A stretch of 23,753 bases of DNA, taken from Bacteroides sp. (GTDB lineage: Bacteria > Bacteroidota > Bacteroidia > Bacteroidales > SM23-62). The notes under the pieces are model-generated. The model was given only the letters and a program-made list of their open reading frames with translations. It did no database searches and was not told where the DNA came from. A program made the translations under genes and the position numbers. Location of the stretch: positions 1-23,753 of the forward strand of contig JAUUZM010000004.1 in assembly GCA_030589965.1 (NCBI GenBank), read 5' to 3'. Below, piece by piece: positions 17,118 to 22,879 of this stretch (positions are counted from its first letter, which is position 1; every line of letters begins with the position of its first letter).

Positions 17118-19052
17118 CACCACCCATCCCCTGTCTTTGGATATGGTGTTGATAAGGGTGGTGATGGTGATGTATTGTTGCATCAAGGGACTTACAGCTT
17201 CGATTTCTTTATCTTTTTGCTGCACTATCCTGATCTGTTCTTCCTTCTCACGCTGAGCGATTTCAAGGATCTTCCGCTTGTATTCAATCAATGCCTTGGG
17301 AACATTTTTTTTCAACAGCATATCCTCGGTTTCCACGGATGCGCCTTTACGGGAATGAACTTTACTGATACTATAGGGAGAGCTTAACAGATCAACAGCC
17401 AGCTGATTTATATTCGGATCTTCGTGATGGACGAAATGTTTAATCTCAATCACCTCGCCGGTCTGGATAAGGGTATTAACTTCCTCAAAGGTCTTCCTGT
17501 AGAGAAGGTTTCTGAATTCAAGCTCATCATTTAGGATCTCGTTGATCACGTATTCAGCGACCGAAATATATTCCACACCTGCATGCTCATCCTGAATTTC
17601 AAATAGACGTTCATTGCCATACTGCAAAAGGAAACGAACCAGCAGTCTTTCCTGTTCTTCGCTGTAAACCTCCTTAATAAATGAAGGTAAAGGAGTGGAC
17701 TGAATTTTGACTTCTTCCTGCCTGGTTTCTCGCTTATATCTGTCCTCCGCCCTCTTTTTTCGAAGTTTATATACCTCGGAATAGAGAATCCTTTCCTCGG
17801 TATCAAGCATCCGGGCAGATTCCTTGATATAAACAGAACGGGTAACAGTATCGGGAATTACGGAAATGGACCGGATCACATCATTGATCATGGTAGCCTT
17901 TTGCACCGGGTCTTTCTCCACTTCATTCAACAGCAACCGGGTCTTGAAGGAAATGAAGTCCGTCTCATTCTCCTTAATGTAATCCTGAAATTCTGTGGCA
18001 CTGAGTTTCTTTGAAAAGGAGTCAGGATCTTCCCCGGCAGGCAGGGGCACAACACGAATATTAAGTCCTTCTTCAAGGATCATATCAATTCCTCTTAAGG
18101 AAGCCTTGATTCCGGCTTCATCCCCATCATATAGTATGGTGACGTTGCTGGTAAATCGTTTGATGAGGCGAATCTGGTCCGGGGTCAGTGCAGTGCCGGA
18201 AGATGAAACAACGTTTTCAATTCCTGCCTGGTGCAATCCCATCACATCGGTATACCCTTCCACCAGGTAGCATTTTTCTTTTTTCACTATGGCCTGCTTG
18301 GACTGGAACAAACCGTAAAGTATTCTGCTCTTCTGGTAGATCTCAGATTCCGGTGAGTTCAGGTACTTGGCCATTTTGTCGTTGGACTTCAAAATCCTTC
18401 CGCCGAATCCTGCCACATTGCCTGTTAAACCATGAATCGGGAAAATTATCCTTCCCCGAAAACGGTCCGCCCGGTAATTCTCCTTATCTATGGTGAGTCC
18501 GGTCTTTACCAGATATTCCAGCTTGTATCCCTCCTTAATGGCCTCAGCGGTCAGGGCATCTTTTTGCTCTGGACTGTAACCAAGCTCGAACTTACGGATG
18601 ATGTCCTCATGAAATCCCCTTTCCAGGAAATAGGCCATCCCTATGGATTGTCCCTCGGGTGTATTCTGAAGAATGTTCGAAAAATATTTCTGAGCCCACT
18701 TGGTCAGAATAAGTAGACTTTCCCTTTCATTTCTTTGTTGGATTTCCTCCGGACTCGGTTCTTTCTCGACAATTTCAATATTATACTTTTTGGCCAAGTA
18801 CCTCAGAGCTTCAGGATAGGTAAGCTTTTCATGTTCCATCAGGAATCCAACGGCTGATCCTCCCTTCCCGGAACTGAAGTCTTTATAAATCCCCTTGGCG
18901 GGGGAAACAAGAAATGAAGGCGTTTTTTCATTGGTGAACGGACTCAATCCCTTGTAATTCTGTCCAGATTTCTTCAATGTGACGAAATCCGAAATTACCT
19001 CCACAATGTCAGCCGCATTAAAAATCCGGTCAATTGTATCCTTGTCGATCAT
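17109..19052 (-). CDS. dnaG: DNA primase
   Basis: 647 aa. Makes RNA primers at the replication fork. Residues 1-100 are the CHC2-type domain (GLSPFTNEKTPSFLVSP), but the zinc ligands of E. coli DnaG are replaced: Ser37, Thr40, Asp58 and Ser61 at the Cys40, His43, Cys61 and Cys64 positions. This is known from memory in Flavobacteria and relatives. The Toprim part follows (EGYTDVMGLHQAG, then ILYDGDEAGIKA) with the conserved Glu and the DGD metal site. The C-terminal third (about 430-647) is charged and helical, consistent with the helicase-binding domain. The start MIDKDTIDRI is standard. It is divergent from the sirtuin gene. Confidence 0.96.
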   Translation of the reverse strand: MIDKDTIDRIFNAADIVEVISDFVTLKKSGQNYKGLSPFTNEKTPSFLVSPAKGIYKDFSSGKGGSAVGFLMEHEKLTYPEALRYLAKKYNIEIVEKEPSPEEIQQRNERESLLILTKWAQKYFSNILQNTPEGQSIGMAYFLERGFHEDIIRKFELGYSPEQKDALTAEAIKEGYKLEYLVKTGLTIDKENYRADRFRGRIIFPIHGLTGNVAGFGGRILKSNDKMAKYLNSPESEIYQKSRILYGLFQSKQAIVKKEKCYLVEGYTDVMGLHQAGIENVVSSSGTALTPDQIRLIKRFTSNVTILYDGDEAGIKASLRGIDMILEEGLNIRVVPLPAGEDPDSFSKKLSATEFQDYIKENETDFISFKTRLLLNEVEKDPVQKATMINDVIRSISVIPDTVTRSVYIKESARMLDTEERILYSEVYKLRKKRAEDRYKRETRQEEVKIQSTPLPSFIKEVYSEEQERLLVRFLLQYGNERLFEIQDEHAGVEYISVAEYVINEILNDELEFRNLLYRKTFEEVNTLIQTGEVIEIKHFVHHEDPNINQLAVDLLSSPYSISKVHSRKGASVETEDMLLKKNVPKALIEYKRKILEIAQREKEEQIRIVQQKDKEIEAVSPLMQQYITITTLINTISKDRGWVVLK

Positions 19053-19086
19053 ACCGCTAAATTACTAAAAGTCCCCGGTAAAAGAT

Positions 19087-19094
19087 TAAATTTG
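19087..19094 (+). promoter_or_regulatory. Bacteroidota-type -7 element (sirtuin gene)
   Basis: TAAATTTG fits TAnnTTTG, giving a leader of about 72 bases for the gene at 19173. No TTTG at -33. A 12-bp perfect palindrome lies downstream in the leader. Confidence 0.35.
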
Positions 19095-19137
19095 TGTAAA
19101 CCACTAAGCTAATCAGGACCATTATTTCTATTTATAC

Positions 19138-19149
19138 CAACTATAGTTG
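19138..19149. promoter_or_regulatory. 12-bp perfect palindrome before the sirtuin gene
   Basis: CAACTATAGTTG is exactly self-complementary, 24 bases before the sirtuin ATG and in the divergent region shared with dnaG. A dimeric regulator could bind it. No partner is identifiable from the window. Confidence 0.35.
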
Positions 19150-19172
19150 AAATATCATTATATCTGATCAAT

Positions 19173-19862
19173 ATGAAAAAACTTGTTGTATTAACGGGTT
19201 CAGGTATCAGTGCTGAAAGCGGGATCCGCACCTTTCGCGAAATGGGTGGCTTATGGGAAGAATATGATGTACATGAAGTGGCCAGTCCCCAGGGCTGGGA
19301 ACGGGACAGGGAGCTTGTCCTACGCTTTTATAATGAGCGCAGAAAACAACTTATGGATGCCAGTCCAAACCCGGGCCATACTGCACTTGCAGAACTTGAA
19401 GAATTATTTGATGTTGAAATTATTACCCAAAACGTGGACAACCTCCATGAGCGGGCTGGTAGCAGTAATATCCTCCATTTGCATGGGGAATTGACCAAAG
19501 TCAGAAGCACCGGTGACCCAAACCTGGTTTATGAACTGGATGGCTGGGAATTAAAAGATGGAGATACCTGCGAGAAAGGACACCAGCTCCGCCCACACAT
19601 TGTCTGGTTCGGGGAGGCGGTTCCCCTTATTGAGGATGCCGCCAGGATAACAAGCCAGGCAGATGCATGTGTGGTTATTGGTACATCCCTCGCGGTTTAT
19701 CCTGCAGCTGGACTCGTATCCTATGTCCCGGCTGATGCTCCCATCTACCTGATTGACCCAAATGATATACCAGTTCCCCAACACAGAGAGGTAGATGTGA
19801 TCAGGGAAAAAGCCAGTGTTGGCGTACCCATCCTTAAAGAGAAATTGCTGGAGCGATTCTGA
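19173..19862 (+). CDS. cobB: NAD-dependent protein deacylase, sirtuin (Sir2/CobB type)
   Basis: 229 aa. Removes acyl groups from lysines using NAD+. GSGISAESGIRTFR (9-22) is the NAD loop, TQNVDNLHERAG (85-96) with Gln86, Asn87 and Asp89 the second, and His104 in HLHGEL the catalytic base. Tyr53 and Arg56 (FYNERRKQ) match the Tyr-x-x-Arg of class III sirtuins (SIRT5, CobB) that accept succinyl- or malonyl-lysine. The zinc ribbon is almost gone: of the usual four Cys only Cys133 remains (DTCEKGHQLRP), and the loop KVRSTGDPNLVYELDG has none. From memory this form is common in Bacteroidota. It is 17 bases upstream of the barrel protein gene. Confidence 0.92.
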   Translation: MKKLVVLTGSGISAESGIRTFREMGGLWEEYDVHEVASPQGWERDRELVLRFYNERRKQLMDASPNPGHTALAELEELFDVEIITQNVDNLHERAGSSNILHLHGELTKVRSTGDPNLVYELDGWELKDGDTCEKGHQLRPHIVWFGEAVPLIEDAARITSQADACVVIGTSLAVYPAAGLVSYVPADAPIYLIDPNDIPVPQHREVDVIREKASVGVPILKEKLLERF

Positions 19863-19879
19863 AAAACTATATTTACAAC

Positions 19880-20485
19880 ATGAAGCATCTCCTATTGATC
19901 ATTCTGCTGGCTTCTATGGCCTGTACAGCAAGTTCCCAAAACTTCGAAGGAGGGGCCCTTGTGGGTCTAACCGCCAGCCAGATTGACGGAGATAATTACA
20001 AGGGATATAATAAGGTTGGACTTCATGGAGGAGCCTGGGTAAGGAGAATGTTTACCTATACATTTGGGGGACAGATGGAGATCCGATATGTCCAGAAGGG
20101 AGCCCTTAAAAGAAATACCGTAGATGATCCTACTTACCAGCGGACATCCCTTCATTATGTGGATATTCCCCTGATTGCACAATACATTTATAACGAGAAA
20201 GTCTTTTTTGAACTTGGAATAGGCCCGGAAATTCTGATTTCGGCCAAACAGGAGGATGAAAATGGAGAACTTCCCATACCCGATCCAAAATTCAACCGTT
20301 TTACCATGAGTGCCGTTGCAGGAGTTGGATACCAGTTCCTGGATGTCGTGGCAGTCCACTTTCGCTTCAATTACTCCATTCTCCCTATTCGCGCACATCC
20401 CAGCGGACAGAGCTACCTATTAAATCAGGGACATTACAGTAATGTCCTCAGCATCGCTCTGTACTACCAGCTTGGAAAGAACTAG
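19880..20485 (+). CDS. Small outer-membrane beta-barrel protein (PorT-like)
   Basis: 201 aa. Signal peptide (LLLIILLASMACTASSQ) cleaved near Ser-Gln/Asn. The mature part has alternating aromatic strands with the outer-membrane beta-barrel 2 pattern: GGALVGLTASQIDGDNYKGYNKVGLHGGAWVRR, the GGQMEIRYVQKGA strand, HYVDIPLIAQYIYNEKVFFELGIGPEILISAK and a C-terminal YQLG that ends near an aromatic/hydrophobic end. About eight strands. Proteins of this class are outer-membrane proteins of unknown or housekeeping role in Bacteroidota. The Cys at residue 15 sits in the signal peptide and does not form a canonical lipobox. It lies 17 bases behind the sirtuin gene but is unlikely to share its function. 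Confidence 0.85.
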   Translation: MKHLLLIILLASMACTASSQNFEGGALVGLTASQIDGDNYKGYNKVGLHGGAWVRRMFTYTFGGQMEIRYVQKGALKRNTVDDPTYQRTSLHYVDIPLIAQYIYNEKVFFELGIGPEILISAKQEDENGELPIPDPKFNRFTMSAVAGVGYQFLDVVAVHFRFNYSILPIRAHPSGQSYLLNQGHYSNVLSIALYYQLGKN

Positions 20486-20498
20486 TCCCACCACACAT

Positions 20499-20530
20499 AA
20501 GAAAAGCCATCCCTTGCGAGATGGCTTTCT
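20499..20530 (-). terminator. Intrinsic terminator of the tRNA-like gene
   Basis: AAAGCCATC (20503-20511) and GATGGCTTT (20520-20528) form a perfect 9-bp stem with an 8-base loop. On the minus strand it is followed by TCTT, after the 3' end of the tRNA-like gene at 20537. On the plus strand the same hairpin can end the barrel gene transcript, with only CTGTTT after it. Confidence 0.75.
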
Positions 20531-20536
20531 GTTTAG

Positions 20537-20644
20537 CTGTAGGGGAAGGATTCGAACCTTCACGGAGTGGTTAGTCCAAAGGATTTCTGCCATTCTCTCC
20601 GCCCCCGAGACAGGAGGGTGTGTCTGCCGTTTCACCACCCTACA
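20537..20644 (-). tRNA. Class II tRNA-like gene, GUC in anticodon position, unusual 40-nt variable region
   Basis: 108 nt. Acceptor TGTAGGG/CCCTACA, 7 bp (8 with the flanking C/G), U8 and G9, D-stem GTG/CAC with a 10-nt loop carrying A14 and G18G19, anticodon stem CCCTC/GGGGG (one U-G pair) around CTGTCTC (20607-20613), and T-arm GAAGG-TTCGAAT-CCTTC, all paired. The anticodon position reads GUC (20611-20609), with U33 but U37, where tRNAs nearly always have a purine. The variable region (20601-20562) is 40 nt and can fold as CGGAG/CTCCG, TGG/CCA, TCC/GGA nested. The D-arm is Leu-like. Discriminator is G; CCA is not encoded. Asp tRNAs have short variable loops, so a normal Asp tRNA is not likely. 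Its identity is uncertain and it may be a non-decoding tRNA-like RNA. Confidence 0.75.
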
Positions 20645-20667
20645 GTGTTTGTGTCTCAATGACATTA

Positions 20668-20675
20668 CAAATGTA
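20668..20675 (-). promoter_or_regulatory. Bacteroidota-type -7 element (tRNA-like gene)
   Basis: TACATTTG on the minus strand fits TAnnTTTG. Start would fall near 20662, giving a leader of about 17 bases before the first acceptor base (20644). No TTTG at -33. With the terminator it completes a stand-alone transcription unit. Confidence 0.45.
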
Positions 20676-20722
20676 AGCAGATTATCGTTTTCTTGCCATA
20701 TTCGTAATATTATTTGATTATT

Positions 20723-20758
20723 ATTGCTATTTTCGCAATGATAACTTGAATTTATTGC
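20723..20758. promoter_or_regulatory. ATTGC half-sites before the Lrp gene
   Basis: ATTGC (20723-20727) and GCAAT (20735-20739) form an inverted repeat with a 7-base centre, and a third ATTGC is at 20754-20758, all within 62 bases of the Lrp ATG. Lrp/AsnC proteins usually bind such repeated dyads and regulate themselves; this is a candidate only. Confidence 0.35.
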
Positions 20759-20784
20759 ACATTTTATAATGTTTTTCTGAAATC

Positions 20785-21252
20785 ATGGATAAAATTTATC
20801 AAATTGACAAACTGGACAGGGAAATATTGGGAATCCTGATAAAGGATGCCAAAATCCCCTACACAGATATCGCTAAAAGGTTAATTGTATCCCCCGGAAC
20901 CATTCATGTCCGCATGAAAAGGATGGAACGCCTGGGCATTGTTCGGGGAGTCACTCTGATCATCGATCCGACTAAAATTGGTTATGATATGACCGCTTTT
21001 GTTGGGATCTACCTTATCAAGGGTTCCGTCTACAAGGATGTTATCAAAGAGATTAGCAAGATTCCGGAGATAATTGAAGCATATTTTACAACCGGTGAGT
21101 ACAGTATTTTCGCAAAGGTTGTATGTAAGAACACCGAGCATCTCAGGGAGGTAATCAACGATCAACTCCAGCCGGTGAACGGTATATCACGCACAGAAAC
21201 GATCATTTCCCTTGGGGAAAGTATTAAAAAGCAGGTTCCGATCGATGTTTAA
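20785..21252 (+). CDS. Lrp/AsnC family transcriptional regulator
   Basis: 155 aa, family length. Helix-turn-helix at about 22-45 (IPYTDIAKRLIVSPGTIHVRMKRMERLGIVRG), then the RAM (effector-binding, octamer-forming) domain from about 65: GYDMTAFVGIYL, the IPEIIEAYFTTGEYSIFAKVVCKN stretch and SRTETIISL, all typical. These regulators sense amino acids. The role cannot be read from the context, as the neighbours are not amino-acid genes. The gene seems to be alone on its transcript. The ATTGC repeats upstream may be its operator. Confidence 0.94.
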   Translation: MDKIYQIDKLDREILGILIKDAKIPYTDIAKRLIVSPGTIHVRMKRMERLGIVRGVTLIIDPTKIGYDMTAFVGIYLIKGSVYKDVIKEISKIPEIIEAYFTTGEYSIFAKVVCKNTEHLREVINDQLQPVNGISRTETIISLGESIKKQVPIDV

Positions 21253-21314
21253 ATTTTGTAAATTAGCAATTGAGTATTAAGAGTAGTATCAACCAATATG
21301 TTGCTAAATTACCT

Positions 21315-21328
21315 GAAGGTTTTCCTTC
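21315..21328 (+). other. Small hairpin upstream of the LETM1-like gene
   Basis: GAAGG and CCTTC flank TTTT, a perfect 5-bp stem with a tetraloop, 30 bases before the ATG at 21358. It could be a leader structure or a weak terminator for the Lrp gene; no T-run follows. Confidence 0.3.
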
Positions 21329-21357
21329 GACTGCGAATCCGGTTAACGCTTTGAGAT

Positions 21358-21798
21358 ATGAATAAATGGTATAAGGAAATTGAAGAATTGTTCCGTAAGG
21401 GAGTAAACCCGGAAAGTCCGCTGTTTGCCAACCGCTATGCCCAAAAAGCCCGCGGGTTCATCGATAAAACAATGAAAGGAATAGACCAGGAAGCTGAGGA
21501 AACCCGGGAAATGGCCAGCTCCTTTTTCCGCCTGCTGGAACATAAGCTGAATCTTAATGATCGAACGGATCCCCCAAGCAAGGAAGAAGTAAAAGCAGCT
21601 ATTGAACAATTAAAAGACGTGGGAAGGTATTCTGTATTTGTAACAGCCGTAATTCTTCCAGGAGGTGTATTCTCCCTGGTTGGACTGGAGATCCTGGCCA
21701 AAAAATACGGTATCCATTTTAGTTTTATCCCATCAGCTTTTCGCAAACAAAAAAAGGACGAGGAAAACAATACTGAATCCGGAATGACTCAAGTGTAA
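21358..21798 (+). CDS. Small LETM1-like protein of unknown function
   Basis: 146 aa, no signal peptide. An N-terminal helical part (about 1-75) is charged and probably coiled. Residues 90-130 contain LKDVGRYSVFVTAVILPGG, followed by a conserved-looking hydrophobic helix (FSLVGLEILAKKYGIHFSFIPSAFR). The pattern R-x-x-x-x-x-x-x-x-L/I-P-G-G ... L-x-x-L-x-x-K ... L/I-P-S-A-F resembles the core of LETM1-type proteins (mitochondrial ion-exchange and ribosome-associated family); I know it from memory only. The tail is Lys/Glu-rich. The hydrophobic helix is long enough to touch a membrane. It is followed 30 bases later by a lipoprotein gene on the same strand. Homology is moderate, function unknown. 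Confidence 0.6.
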   Translation: MNKWYKEIEELFRKGVNPESPLFANRYAQKARGFIDKTMKGIDQEAEETREMASSFFRLLEHKLNLNDRTDPPSKEEVKAAIEQLKDVGRYSVFVTAVILPGGVFSLVGLEILAKKYGIHFSFIPSAFRKQKKDEENNTESGMTQV

Positions 21799-21828
21799 CA
21801 AGTTCCTGGAAATTACGTTTAAATCAGA

Positions 21829-22758
21829 ATGAAACATCTAGTTCTTATATCGACCACCCTGATCCTGGCGATTGTATCATGCGAAAACAAAACTGAAGAA
21901 CCTCTCCCAAAAGACCCGGATAAAGCAGAAGTAGTATCTGTTGATCGCTTTAGCGACCAGGCAGCTGTCCTGATGAAACGAAGCGCTGAAGAATCTCTGC
22001 CGGGAGCTAACGATCCGGTGAATTTTGATGTGATTCCTTTTATAACAAAATCATACGGTCCTGCTGGTCAGTTAGTGCAATACTATAATTTTGATGTTCA
22101 GCTTACAATTCCGGCCCTCATCTATGTCCTCTTCCGGGAAGGAGAAGAGGATCCGGTAGAGGGTCAGATAAACATTATCGATGTAATTCCCGGAGATGCC
22201 GGTTATAACGATTTCTGGCTGGTGACTAAAGTAAGGGTACCGGCATCTTACCAGGCTAATACCCTTACAAGTTTTGCAGGAATATCTTCTTCCGGATATA
22301 CGGTAGATACAACAACAACCCTGGTTAACTGTCCGGTTGTCCCGGAAGGAAGCACGGCTACAAAACGCCTGGGGACTGAGTCCAAGAATTTACATCGTGG
22401 CTGGTATAAGGACAAAATAGCTTACTATTTCTCATTTGAGGAAAAAGAACTTAGCACCACCCCCGTCGGTACTGTTCCTCTTTCCCCCGTTTATGTAACT
22501 TTCGTCGAAAACCCCAACGAGGAGGATCCGACCAGCGGACCGCCTTCCGGATTGGTCACTGAGCCCGGGTCAGATCAAACACATAATGTCATAGCTACTC
22601 TGCCTGAAGATGAAGACTACTCCCCTCTGTGGATTGTATATGTGTACGATAATGCAGATTTTGATTCTGTCAAAGACCTTGAAACGGCAGAGGCAGCAAA
22701 TATTCTTATTGAAGCTGCCATGAATGTGAACTGCCCCGTTGTTTTTATCGATCAATAA
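21829..22758 (+). CDS. Lipoprotein with an internal two-unit repeat, unknown family
   Basis: 309 aa. Lipobox VSC with Cys18, so lipid-anchored, then an acidic/proline linker. The body is two related units. Unit one (about 70-172) has TIPALIYVLFREGEEDP, GYNDFWLVTKV and ends LVNCPVVPEG; unit two (about 200-306) has LSPVYVTFVENPNEEDP, DYSPLWIVYVYDN and ends NVNCPVVFID. The invariant VNCPVV elements begin at residues 166 and 300, 134 residues apart. The paired Cys of the repeats could form a disulfide or bind a ligand. I do not recognise the family and propose no function. It is probably co-transcribed with the LETM1-like gene. Confidence 0.8.
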   Translation: MKHLVLISTTLILAIVSCENKTEEPLPKDPDKAEVVSVDRFSDQAAVLMKRSAEESLPGANDPVNFDVIPFITKSYGPAGQLVQYYNFDVQLTIPALIYVLFREGEEDPVEGQINIIDVIPGDAGYNDFWLVTKVRVPASYQANTLTSFAGISSSGYTVDTTTTLVNCPVVPEGSTATKRLGTESKNLHRGWYKDKIAYYFSFEEKELSTTPVGTVPLSPVYVTFVENPNEEDPTSGPPSGLVTEPGSDQTHNVIATLPEDEDYSPLWIVYVYDNADFDSVKDLETAEAANILIEAAMNVNCPVVFIDQ

Positions 22759-22879
22759 AAACTTGCAGATTGCCTTCCTTGTATCTAGAATATCTCTAAA
22801 TACTCCTTCGCTGGACTTTCAAAAGATATATTTTATACTTTAGAAAACAATTCCAGTACTAACCAAATTCAGCTTACCA

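Noticed and set aside
20562..20601. Possible separate tRNA-Ser start (GGAGAGAATGGCAGA) inside the variable arm
   Set aside because: No matching 3' acceptor strand follows; the only acceptor pair found is TGTAGGG with CCCTACA, so it belongs to the one cloverleaf.
20537..20644. Reading the RNA as tmRNA or tRNA-Sec
   Set aside because: There is no tag-coding stretch and the length is only 108 nt; the D-stem is 3 bp and the anticodon is not UCA, so selC is excluded, though an 8/5 acceptor is possible with the flanking C-G pair.
20420..20717. Open frames on both strands across the tRNA-like gene
   Set aside because: They are shadows of the RNA gene and the barrel gene; their translations resemble no protein and their ends run through the tRNA arms and terminator.
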